Positions 17,190-25,405 of a stretch of 60,465 bases of DNA are shown here, in pieces. Both the position numbers and the translations under genes were made by a program. The stretch comes from Saccharothrix deserti. GTDB lineage: Bacteria; Actinomycetota; Actinomycetes; Mycobacteriales; Pseudonocardiaceae. Each line of letters opens with the position of its first letter. The stretch's first letter is position 1. The stretch spans positions 173,084 to 233,548 of the forward strand of contig NZ_ML775963.1 of assembly GCF_009769385.1 (NCBI RefSeq). The letters are read 5' to 3'. A model generated the notes under the pieces. It made no database searches and was not told the origin of the DNA. It saw only the letters and a list, made by a program, of their open reading frames with translations.

Positions 17190-17702
17190 GTGAGCTCACC
17201 GGAGGCCCGTCCCGACCCGGCGTTCGCGCTGCTGGAGATCTACGACGCAGCGCTGCCGCAGGTGTACGGGTACCTGCTGGCCAGGTGCGGCAGCCGGGTG
17301 CAGGCGGAGGAGCTGACGTCGGAGACGTTCCTGGCGGCGGTCCAGTCGGCACGCACCTCGGGTGGCCCGGTCAGCCCGGCGTGGCTGATCGGGATAGCGA
17401 GGCACAAGCTGGTCGACCACTGGCGGCGGCGGGAGCGGGAGGAACGGGGCCTGAGACTGATCCACGACGAGCCCCCGGTCGAGGACCCGTGGGATGTCGA
17501 GATAGACGCCATGCAGGCCCGGCAGGTCCTGGAGTCGCTGGGCGCCCACCACCGTTGCGCTCTGACCCTGCGGTACCTCGACGGCCTGCCGGTGCCCGAA
17601 GTCGCCCACCTCCTGGGACGGACGGTGCACGCGACGGAGGCCCTGCTGGTCCGGGCACGGACCGCCTTTCGTCGCGCGTGGACCGGGGGTTGCGATGACT
17701 GA
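17190..17702 (+). CDS. RNA polymerase sigma factor, ECF-like
   Basis: A 170-aa sigma-70 family protein. Region 2 lies at ~residues 18-85 (YDAALPQVYGYLLARCGSRV, then ELTSETFLAAVQSA and WLIGIARHKLVDHWRRR). Region 4 is at ~105-165 (ALTLRYLDGLPVPEVAHLLG, then HATEALLVRARTAFRRAW). The start is taken as GTG 17190 because the domain begins soon after it; the open frame runs far upstream. No strong Shine-Dalgarno is seen, so the message may be leaderless. It overlaps the VOC gene by 8 bp. No anti-sigma factor of classical type is next to it. Confidence 0.85.
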   Translation: MSSPEARPDPAFALLEIYDAALPQVYGYLLARCGSRVQAEELTSETFLAAVQSARTSGGPVSPAWLIGIARHKLVDHWRRREREERGLRLIHDEPPVEDPWDVEIDAMQARQVLESLGAHHRCALTLRYLDGLPVPEVAHLLGRTVHATEALLVRARTAFRRAWTGGCDD

Positions 17703-18585
17703 CCCGTTCGAAGGGCTTCGGCTGCCCGTTCGAGCTGTTGATCCGGATCCCGGGTTCGCCGCTCGGTTGCGCGAGCGGTTGGAGCGGGAAGTGTTGGTTG
17801 GAGGAGATGTGACTGCTGTCGGTGAGACGTACGGGACTGTGGTGCCTTACCTGGCCGTTCGGGACACCCGGGCCGCCATCGACTACTACGTCGAGGTGTT
17901 CGGGGCCGTTCGGCGCGGCGAGGTGATCGTCATGGACGACGGGTCCGTCGGGCACGCGGAGATCGTCATCGGGGACTCCGTGTTGATGCTCGCGGACGAG
18001 TCCGTCGAGTACCGGCACATCGCACCCGAACAGGGTGGTGTCCAGCCCATGCACCGGGTCGAGGTGTCCGATGTGGACGCGGCGGTGCGGCGGGCCGTGG
18101 AGCTGGGCGGCACGGTGTTGCGAGCCGCCGCCGACACCGGGCACGGGTACGGCGGGACCGTGCTCGACCCCTTCGGGTACCGGTGGATGGTGGCCGCGCG
18201 GACCGGCGCACCTGCCGGTACGGCTCGAGGTGCGGCTCGATCGGACAAGATCCGGCACGGCGAAGTCGGGTACTACACGCTCACCGTGCCGGACGACGAG
18301 GCCGCCAAGCGGTTCTACGGCGCCGTGTTGGGGTGGCGGTTCCCGGCCGGAGGTGTGGAGCGCGGTTGGGGGATCGAGGGCGCGGGCCTGCCCATGTCCG
18401 GGTTGTGGGGCGGACAGCGGTGGGCCGGGTGGAAGTTGATGTACGCCGTGGACGACCTGCGATCGGCCATGGACCGGGTCCGCGAACAGGGCGGCACGGC
18501 CAAGGAGCCCGAGCGGCAGTCGTACGGGCTCTCCAGCGAGTGCGTGGACAACCAGGGCGTCGAGTTCTGGCTTTGGCAGCAGTGA
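17695..18585 (+). CDS. Two-domain VOC (glyoxalase-like) protein coupled to sigma factor
   Basis: A 296-aa protein. Residues ~1-40 form a short basic/amphipathic tail (PDPGFAARLRERLEREVLVG) like the cytoplasmic tail of proteins encoded beside sigma factors. Two VOC/glyoxalase-like domains follow: ~45-165 (VVPYLAVRDTRAAIDYYVEV) and ~185-295 (GYYTLTVPDDEAAKRFYGAV). These bind metals or small molecules, or sequester antibiotics. The start overlaps the sigma gene by 8 bp, so the two are coupled. It may be a sensor or modulator of the sigma factor; that is inference. Confidence 0.82.
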   Translation: MTDPFEGLRLPVRAVDPDPGFAARLRERLEREVLVGGDVTAVGETYGTVVPYLAVRDTRAAIDYYVEVFGAVRRGEVIVMDDGSVGHAEIVIGDSVLMLADESVEYRHIAPEQGGVQPMHRVEVSDVDAAVRRAVELGGTVLRAAADTGHGYGGTVLDPFGYRWMVAARTGAPAGTARGAARSDKIRHGEVGYYTLTVPDDEAAKRFYGAVLGWRFPAGGVERGWGIEGAGLPMSGLWGGQRWAGWKLMYAVDDLRSAMDRVREQGGTAKEPERQSYGLSSECVDNQGVEFWLWQQ

Positions 18586-18648
18586 AGGCATGGCTCCATG
18601 TTCGAACTCGCGTTCGAAGATGGCAAGATCACTATCAGGTGAAAGTGA

Positions 18649-21003
18649 TCAGCCGACGATCTGGCGGAGCTGGTCCAGCAGTTCCGCCCGGCTCGAGCAG
18701 CCCAACCGCTGCCTGATCCGGGCCATGTGGTGCTCGACCGTCTTCGCGGAGATGAACAGCCGGTCGCCCACCTGCTTGTACGTCAACCCACCGACGACCA
18801 GCTCCGCCACCTCGCGCTCACGGTCGCTGAGCTTCCCGGCATCGGCCTCCACCACCGGCTCGGGCTGCTTCCGCGCCGTCGCCGTCGTCCGCCCCTGGAG
18901 CAGCCGCGCGCAGTCCAGCAACCGCACCATCGCCTGGCGGTCCGACGTGCGGATAGCGGCCTGACCGGCCAACCGGGCCGCGTCCCACCACTGGCCGACC
19001 GCGTGCAACCCCCGCGCGGACTCCTCCACCTGGTCGGCGTCCACCTTGCCCGCCAACACGTCCAGCCAGCTCTCCGCCGCCACCGACACTATCCCCGCGT
19101 ACCGGCTCCGATCCCGGTAAGCCGCCAACGACGCCGCGTGCTCCTCGGCAACGGACGTCTCCTCCGCGATGATCGCCGCGTGCAGCGCGCTCCAGTGCAA
19201 CGGCACGGCCCAAAGACAAGGATCACCCAAGTCCCGCAACAGGTTCCGCGCCGCCGTGAGGTGCGGCGCCAACCGGTGCTGGTCGCGCAGCCGCGCGGCG
19301 GCGGTGGCGAACTCGCCCAACGGCAGGAATGTGAACAGGTCGACGGGATGCCTCAGCACCGCCTCGCACGCCTGCTCCCACGTCCGCTTCAACGTCGCCA
19401 GATCGCTGTTGCGCCGGGCGATCCCGATCTCCAGCGCCACCGCGAACAGCCAGTCCCGCGGCTCCAGCGGCCGCCCGACCTTCCGCAGCGCCAGCAACGT
19501 CTCCCGCGCCTGCGCGAGGTTGCCCCGCTGCATCGCGATCCACCCCCGCAACAGCCGGTGCCGCACGGCCATCAGCGCACCACCGGACGACGTCGCCACG
19601 GCCCGGTCCAGCACCGACTCGGCAACCCCCGGCTCACCGCTGTGCAACGCCACCAGCGCGGCCAACGCGGCGGGCGTGTCCGGCAGCAGCACGGCCTTCC
19701 CGGCGGGCTCCAACAACCCCGCCGCACGCATCAAAGTGGACAGTGACGTGGTCGCGGACGACGTGACCGACTCCACCACCCCCTGCGCCATCAGCGAAGC
19801 GCCACCGTCGAGCATGGTCGGCGGCGCAACCGGCAACGCCGCCGTGGGCAGCCGCCCGGTCCCGACCTGCCCGATCACCGCGAACGCCGAAGACGTGGCG
19901 CTCGGCGACCACCGGTGCAGCTCGGTGCCGCGCGCCAACTGCCCCCGGTGCGCCAACGCGATCGCGGCCACCTCCGCCGCCGCACCCCGGTGCGCCTGGT
20001 CGCCGCTGGAGATCACCTGGTCCGCCAGCCGCATCGCCGCGTCCAGATCACCCGCCATCGCCGACGCCACCGCCCGCCGCACCGCCACCTCGGCGCCGGC
20101 CGTGCCGATGGCCGCCAACAACCGCGCCGCCAACGCCGGATCGGTGGCCAGCGCCTCGTCCGCCGCCGCCCGGAACGCCGCCGCCATCTCCGGCCCGGCG
20201 ACCCCGATCAGCGGGCGCACCAGCTCCAGCACCGGCCCACCGGACCGCAGTTGCAGCTCGGCGAGCTTCTGCCGCACGGCGATCCGCCGATCGGTCCGGC
20301 TCAACGCCGCCACCGCCACCCGCGCGATGGGCAGCAACGTCCCGTCGGCCGCCACCAGACCGGTCGCCCGAGCCGCCTCGATCACGTCGCCGACCGCGTC
20401 GACGTCACCCCCGAGCAGCCCGCCGAGCAGGTCGAGCCGCAACGCCGCACCGGCCTCGGCGGCGAGCAGGTACTTCTGCACGTCGGCGTCCAGCCAGTCC
20501 AGGTCGGCCCGGAACGACGCCACGACCTCCGAGGGCAGCTCGGCCGTGCTCAACCCGGCCAGCCGCTGCACGAACCGCGGCACGCCGCCGGTCTGCTGGT
20601 GCACGTAGTCCACCAGCCCCCGCGCGGACGCGGGCAGCACCGCCCGCACCTGCTCCCGCGTGAACGGCTCCAGCATCAACGCCGGCCGCGCCCGTCCCAG
20701 CGATTCGGCCAACGCCGCCAGCGCACGCGACCGCGGCCAGGGCCGATAAGCGACGACAACGTTCTCGTCCCCCTGTTCCACCAGGGACCGGAGGGCCAAC
20801 AGCTCGGTGTCCGGCAACAGGTGCGCGTCGTCCACCACCGAAGCGGTCACGCCGGCGTCCTCGAACGCACGCCTGATCTCCCGCAGCACGGTGGTCTTCC
20901 CGTACCCGCCGGGCGAGACGACCCCGAGCCGCACGGACGCGCCGGAAGCGATGACCTCCAAGACCTGCGTGAGCTGCGGGGACAACATCGGGTGCGCGGT
21001 CAT
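18649..21003 (-). CDS. iniR: IniR-like LuxR-family ATPase regulator
   Basis: A 784-aa regulator. An N-terminal ATPase has Walker A SPGGYGKTTVLRE (~residues 30-42) and Walker B-like SVVDDAHLL. A long helical, TPR-like middle follows. The C-terminal LuxR helix-turn-helix lies at ~720-780 (KLSDREREVAELVVGGLTYK, then ISAKTVEHHMARIRQRLG). Size, architecture and position next to iniB/iniA/iniC match mycobacterial IniR (Rv0339c type), which controls iniBAC. ATG 21003 was chosen; a TTG at 21015 overlapping the Hsp70-like stop and preceded by AAGGA is an alternative. Confidence 0.8.
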   Translation of the reverse strand: MTAHPMLSPQLTQVLEVIASGASVRLGVVSPGGYGKTTVLREIRRAFEDAGVTASVVDDAHLLPDTELLALRSLVEQGDENVVVAYRPWPRSRALAALAESLGRARPALMLEPFTREQVRAVLPASARGLVDYVHQQTGGVPRFVQRLAGLSTAELPSEVVASFRADLDWLDADVQKYLLAAEAGAALRLDLLGGLLGGDVDAVGDVIEAARATGLVAADGTLLPIARVAVAALSRTDRRIAVRQKLAELQLRSGGPVLELVRPLIGVAGPEMAAAFRAAADEALATDPALAARLLAAIGTAGAEVAVRRAVASAMAGDLDAAMRLADQVISSGDQAHRGAAAEVAAIALAHRGQLARGTELHRWSPSATSSAFAVIGQVGTGRLPTAALPVAPPTMLDGGASLMAQGVVESVTSSATTSLSTLMRAAGLLEPAGKAVLLPDTPAALAALVALHSGEPGVAESVLDRAVATSSGGALMAVRHRLLRGWIAMQRGNLAQARETLLALRKVGRPLEPRDWLFAVALEIGIARRNSDLATLKRTWEQACEAVLRHPVDLFTFLPLGEFATAAARLRDQHRLAPHLTAARNLLRDLGDPCLWAVPLHWSALHAAIIAEETSVAEEHAASLAAYRDRSRYAGIVSVAAESWLDVLAGKVDADQVEESARGLHAVGQWWDAARLAGQAAIRTSDRQAMVRLLDCARLLQGRTTATARKQPEPVVEADAGKLSDREREVAELVVGGLTYKQVGDRLFISAKTVEHHMARIRQRLGCSSRAELLDQLRQIVG

Positions 21004-21011
21004 GCTCGGGC

Positions 21012-22283
21012 TCAACGGCCATCCTTGGAGTCACGGGCACGGCGCTGCCCACCGGTCATCGCCAGCCCGCGCACGACGCGCTTCACCGAGCGGCGTTCCG
21101 GCAGTTCCAGCGGTGTGATGTCGACGGGCGGTCGGGGCGGCGGCGCGGTGAACTCCGCGTCCGCCACCTCGAGACCACCCACGGGGAACCTCAGCAGCGG
21201 GTCTTCGTCCCGCACCATGACCGACGTCTCGCGCGGCTCGGGTTCCGCGTCGGGCCCGATCACGAGCCGACGGGCCGCCAGCGCCGCGCCCTTCACCACC
21301 GACGTCTCGGGCGCGGCCTCCAGCACCACCCGGCCCGGCACCGACGCCGCGACCAGCGGTATCCGGGCGCTGCCGCCGACGAGCACGGTCATCTCGACAC
21401 CGGTCGCGACCCGGCTGAACGCGCTCACGGCCTGCTCCACGGCGGGCCGGATCAGCTCCTCGAACTGCGCCCGGGTGATCGGCACGTCCACCCGCCCGGA
21501 CGGCAGGTGCACCGCGATCGACGTCTCCACGGTGCCGGACAGCATCCGCTTGGCCGCCTCGCAGTCGCGCCGCAGCCGACCGAACAGGCCGCGGGTGCGG
21601 GGGTCGTCGGCGTCCAGTTCGGCCAACGCCCGCCCGAGTGACGCCTGGACGTGCGCGAACACCGCGTCGTCGAAGTCGACACCGGCGTCCTGGTCGACCC
21701 CCTCGACGGAGTTGACCAGCTCGAACCCCCGCCCGACGACGGACGCGCTGAACGCGTGACTGCCCAGGCTGAACACGCCCAACGACCCGGCGGACGACCG
21801 GCTGAACGCGTGGTTCTCGGCCGCCGCGACGGGCTCGGGCACCAGGGACGCCTCCACCCCCACCGCTCGCAACGCCCGGTGCATGAGCCCCTTGGCGTGT
21901 GCCCCCCATCCAGGGGGGTGCGCGAGCACGATGTGCGCGGGCCGTTCACCTTCGCGGGCGGCCACCTGATCGGCCACCCACATCACCATGAGCGCGGTCA
22001 GCTCCTCGGCCGGGCACCGCTCGGCGCCCCCCGAGTCCGGGCCGAACACGATCGGCACGGTGTCGCCGACCCGGCGGCTGAAGCCGGTGGCGGTCCACCG
22101 GGGGTCACCCGGCTCGCCGACCGCGAACGCGCCGTCGGACGTGAGTTGCAGCGTCGACGCCACCCCGCCGCCCGGACCGCCCAAGCCGACCAGCTCGGGT
22201 TCGGTCCGCCCGACCCCGCCCAGCCTGCACACGGCCGCGGCGGTACGGGTGGTGCCCACGTCGACCCCGAGGACATACGGCAA
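21012..22283 (-). CDS. Hsp70-like actin-fold ATPase of the ini locus
   Basis: A 423-aa protein with a DnaK-like nucleotide-binding domain: phosphate-1 loop GVDVGTTRTAAAV at the N-terminus, LAHPPGWG, VPEPVAAAENHAF and the adenosine motif VLVGGSARIPLV. The substrate-binding domain of true Hsp70 is missing; only ~70 low-complexity residues follow. It is thus an Hsp70-family ATPase rather than a general chaperone. It is coupled to the IniR-like gene downstream and divergent from iniB, so it probably senses or relays the envelope signal. Confidence 0.82.
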   Translation of the reverse strand: MPYVLGVDVGTTRTAAAVCRLGGVGRTEPELVGLGGPGGGVASTLQLTSDGAFAVGEPGDPRWTATGFSRRVGDTVPIVFGPDSGGAERCPAEELTALMVMWVADQVAAREGERPAHIVLAHPPGWGAHAKGLMHRALRAVGVEASLVPEPVAAAENHAFSRSSAGSLGVFSLGSHAFSASVVGRGFELVNSVEGVDQDAGVDFDDAVFAHVQASLGRALAELDADDPRTRGLFGRLRRDCEAAKRMLSGTVETSIAVHLPSGRVDVPITRAQFEELIRPAVEQAVSAFSRVATGVEMTVLVGGSARIPLVAASVPGRVVLEAAPETSVVKGAALAARRLVIGPDAEPEPRETSVMVRDEDPLLRFPVGGLEVADAEFTAPPPRPPVDITPLELPERRSVKRVVRGLAMTGGQRRARDSKDGR

Positions 22284-22350
22284 CCGGATGCCTCCTCACT
22301 CACCTGATCGAAGTACGGCAGTACCTACACGGGTTACGAGAGGGTCACAA

Positions 22351-22443
22351 GGTGATCCCCTAATCCCCTAGGGAGTGAACGAGAGACACCCCATATGGGT
22401 TGCGGCATCTACTGGGAGTAATCCCCGATGGCTGGTGATCCCC
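22351..22443. promoter_or_regulatory. Candidate IniR control region with repeated ATCCCC boxes
   Basis: Four ATCCCC boxes lie at 22355-22360, 22363-22368, 22421-22426 and 22438-22443, in two close pairs about 66-75 bp apart. A perfect palindrome CCCATATGGG sits between the pairs at 22390-22399. All are in the 244-bp divergent promoter region between the Hsp70-like gene and iniB. They are candidate binding sites for the LuxR-type regulator. Confidence 0.45.
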
Positions 22444-22527
22444 CCGCCCATACGTTGATCACCACGGCCGGACCTCACCCCTGCCGGTCCAGGTCACCGC
22501 GTCCGACTTACCCAGGAGATAGCCATC

Positions 22528-23481
22528 ATGGGCTCCAGCCCCAACACGCTGCACGACTTCGTTCTCGACCTGCTCAGCGACCCGACCGCGCTGGCCGACT
22601 TCCAGGCCGACGCCGAGGGCACCCTGGCCGCGGCGGGCCTGAGCGACATCACCGCTCTGGACGTGCAGGAAGTCATCCCGCTGGTCCTCGACATGGTGCC
22701 GACCGGGAGCCTGCCCGCTCTCGACGGCCTGCCCCTCGAGGACCTGCCGCTCGACCTGTCCGGCCTCGGCCAGGCTGGTGCGATCTTCCAGCTCAAGGCC
22801 GTGACCGACCAGCTCGCCGTGTCGGGTGCCACCGGCCTCGGCGACGTGAAGGCCGCTGTGGCGGGCACGCTGAGCGCGGACGCCGAGGGCCTCTCCGTCT
22901 TCAGCGGTGTGTCGAGCTGGGACCTGCTCGACGTCACCGGCTCGGCCGAGCTGACCGTCGCGGGTGACTTCTCCGCGGTGGGCGACGTGACCGACACCCT
23001 GGACGGCACGTTGAACACCGTTTCCGGTCCGGTCGATGGCTTGACCGGCACGGCGACCGGCACGCTGGACGGTGCCCTCGCCACCGCGGGTGGGGTCACC
23101 GGCACGGTGACGGACGTGGACGGCCTGACCAGCACCGCGTTCGGCACGGTCGACTCGCTGACCGGCGTGCTCGGCAACGTGACCGGTGGCCTCACCGGCA
23201 ACCTGCCCGTCGACCTGGGTGGCGTGACCGGCACCCTGGGCGGCGTCACCGACATCGCGAACGTCGGCGGCCTGACCGACTCCCTGGGCGTCTCGGGCTC
23301 CGCGCACGGCTCGGCCGAGTTCGACGTCCAGGGCGCCCCCGCCCTGTCCGGCGTCACCGACACCGTCACGACGGTGGCCGACACCGCCGGCGTGGGCGGC
23401 GTGGTGAGCAACGTCACCGGCACCGTCGACGGTCTCGACCTGCCGGTCGTGGACTCGCTCGACCTCGGTGGCCTGCTCTGA
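22528..23481 (+). CDS. iniB: IniB N-terminal domain protein
   Basis: A 317-aa protein. Residues ~5-55 match the IniB N-terminal domain: NTLHDFVLDLLSDPTALADF, then GLSDITALDVQEVIPLVLD. The rest is a low-complexity Gly/Thr/Val/Asp/Leu repeat region (units like TGTLDG, VTGTVTDV, GGVTGTLGG) resembling mycobacterial IniB, which is also Gly-rich. An AGGAG site precedes ATG 22528. It is the first gene of the rightward ini operon, separated from iniA by a large hairpin. It is probably envelope-associated; exact function unknown even in mycobacteria. Confidence 0.88.
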   Translation: MGSSPNTLHDFVLDLLSDPTALADFQADAEGTLAAAGLSDITALDVQEVIPLVLDMVPTGSLPALDGLPLEDLPLDLSGLGQAGAIFQLKAVTDQLAVSGATGLGDVKAAVAGTLSADAEGLSVFSGVSSWDLLDVTGSAELTVAGDFSAVGDVTDTLDGTLNTVSGPVDGLTGTATGTLDGALATAGGVTGTVTDVDGLTSTAFGTVDSLTGVLGNVTGGLTGNLPVDLGGVTGTLGGVTDIANVGGLTDSLGVSGSAHGSAEFDVQGAPALSGVTDTVTTVADTAGVGGVVSNVTGTVDGLDLPVVDSLDLGGLL

Positions 23482-23497
23482 GCTGATCTACCGACCT

Positions 23498-23536
23498 GAA
23501 GACCGGGTCCTGTCCACTGGACAGGACCCGGTCTTC
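23498..23536. terminator. Very strong hairpin between iniB and iniA
   Basis: The 19 bases at 23498-23516 are the exact reverse complement of 23518-23536, with one C in the centre, and ATTT follows. It begins 16 bp after the iniB stop and ends 54 bp before iniA. It could terminate most transcripts after iniB, or process and stabilise the iniB message. Confidence 0.9.
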
Positions 23537-23590
23537 ATTTGTGATCGGACTTTCACCCGAACGGGTTTTACCGGCACACTCTTCCGGGTG

Positions 23591-25405
23591 ATGTCCGCGC
23601 CTTGGCTCGACGTGCTCGATGACACGATCCGGGCTTGCGCTGCGCACAACCGGCCCGACCTGGCCGAACGGTTGCGCGACAAGCGCGCCCGCCAGCTGGA
23701 CCCCAAGCTCCGCGTGCTCGTGATCGGCGAGCCCAAGCAGGGCAAGAGCCAGCTGGTGAACGCGATGGTGAACGCCCCGGTCTGCGCGGTGGGTGACGAC
23801 GTCACCACCACCGTTCCCACTTTCGTGCAGCACGCGGAGACCCCGTCCGCGGCACTGGTGCGCGGCGCGTCCATCGCCAACACCCCCACCGAACGCATAC
23901 CGGTGCCGATCGACCAGCTCGCCAGCCAGGTGAGCGCGAACCAGGGCGGCCACGGCGGCGAGCTGGTGCGCGCCGAGGTCGGCATCCCGCGCGCCCTGCT
24001 CGACTCGGGCCTGGTGCTGATCGACACACCGGGCGTGGGCGACCTGCGGCCCGCGCACACCGCGAGCACGTTCGCCGCGCTGCTCCAAGCCGACGCGGTG
24101 TTGATGGTCTCCGACGCGACGGCCGAGTTGACCAAGTCCGAGTTGGAGCTGTTGAAGCAGGTCATGACGTCCTGCCCGAACGTGGTCGTGGTGCTCACCA
24201 AGATCGACATCGCGGCGCAGTGGCGGCGGGTGCTCGAACGCAACCGGGCGCACCTGGCCCGCGCGGGCGTGACCGCGAAGCTGATCCCGGTGTCCGCCGC
24301 GCTGCGGCTGCGCGCGGCCAAGACCGGGGACAAGGCGCTCAACGCCGAGTCCGGCTTCCCCGAGCTGCTGGCCTGCGTGCAGCAGGACATCGTGGCCGCC
24401 TCCGACGTGCTGGCCCGCCGCACGGTCGCGGTCGCCGCCGCGTCGGCGATCAAGCAGCTGGTCGCGCCGGTGCGCGAGGAGCTGTCCGCGCGCGCCACGG
24501 AGGGCCCCGGGAACACCATCGCCACGCTCAACGAGGCGCAGCGCCGCATCGACGAGCTGCGCCGCCGTTCCGCGCGCTGGCAGACCGTGCTGGCCGACGA
24601 GATGGCCGACCTGGTCTCCGACATCGAGTACGACCTGCGCGACCGGACCCGCAAGATCCTGCGCGAGGTGGACAAGACGTTCGAGACCGCCGACCCGGCG
24701 CTGGGCTGGGACAAGTTCGAGGCCTGGCTGGAGGACAACCTCACCGAGGCCGCCACCACGAACTTCGCCTGGCTGCTCGACCGGTCGGAGTGGGTGGCGG
24801 AGAAGGTCGCGAAGAGCTTCCCGGTGGCCCGCGACGACCTGCTGCCCGAGTCGATCTTCCCGGACGACGTGCTGGACCGGGTCGCGCCGATGGACAAACC
24901 GGTCATAGAGAAGTTCAGCCTGGTGCAGAAGGCGTTCACCGGTCTGAAGGGCTCCTACGGCGGCGTGCTGATGTTCGGCCTGGCCACCAGCCTCGCCGGG
25001 ATGCCGCTGATCAACGCCATCTCGCTGGGCGCGGGCGCGCTGTTCGGCGGCAAGACGATCATGGACGAGAGCGACATGCGGCTGCGCCGCAGGCAGGCCG
25101 CGGCCAAGGCCGCCGCGTCACGGCACGTGGACGACTTCTTCATCAAGTTCAGCAAGGACTGCCGCGACGCCGCCCGGCACATCCAGCGCAGCCTGCGCAA
25201 CCACTTCTCCACGCTGGCCGAGGAGTTGCAGGAGACGCTGCTGGAATCGGCCCGCAGCGCGCGCCGCGCCGTGCAGGACGACAACTCCGAACGGGAGCGC
25301 CGCAACCGGGACGCCAAGCGCGAACTCGACCACCTCGTCGGCCTCTACCAGCGGGTCCAGGCGCTCGCGGGAGGTCAGACGCCGCCGTTGGGGATCAGTG
25401 CATGA
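23591..25405 (+). CDS. iniA: Dynamin-like GTPase IniA
   Basis: A 604-aa bacterial dynamin-like GTPase. G1 is GEPKQGKS (~46-53), G3 is DTPGVGD (~145-151) and G4 is TKID (~203-206). Helical stalk regions follow; hydrophobic segments at ~455-485 (GGVLMFGLATSLAGMPLINA) are the likely membrane paddle. In mycobacteria IniA binds and remodels membranes and is induced by cell-wall drugs such as isoniazid and ethambutol. ATG 23591 fits the family start. It overlaps iniC by four bases. Confidence 0.88.
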   Translation: MSAPWLDVLDDTIRACAAHNRPDLAERLRDKRARQLDPKLRVLVIGEPKQGKSQLVNAMVNAPVCAVGDDVTTTVPTFVQHAETPSAALVRGASIANTPTERIPVPIDQLASQVSANQGGHGGELVRAEVGIPRALLDSGLVLIDTPGVGDLRPAHTASTFAALLQADAVLMVSDATAELTKSELELLKQVMTSCPNVVVVLTKIDIAAQWRRVLERNRAHLARAGVTAKLIPVSAALRLRAAKTGDKALNAESGFPELLACVQQDIVAASDVLARRTVAVAAASAIKQLVAPVREELSARATEGPGNTIATLNEAQRRIDELRRRSARWQTVLADEMADLVSDIEYDLRDRTRKILREVDKTFETADPALGWDKFEAWLEDNLTEAATTNFAWLLDRSEWVAEKVAKSFPVARDDLLPESIFPDDVLDRVAPMDKPVIEKFSLVQKAFTGLKGSYGGVLMFGLATSLAGMPLINAISLGAGALFGGKTIMDESDMRLRRRQAAAKAAASRHVDDFFIKFSKDCRDAARHIQRSLRNHFSTLAEELQETLLESARSARRAVQDDNSERERRNRDAKRELDHLVGLYQRVQALAGGQTPPLGISA

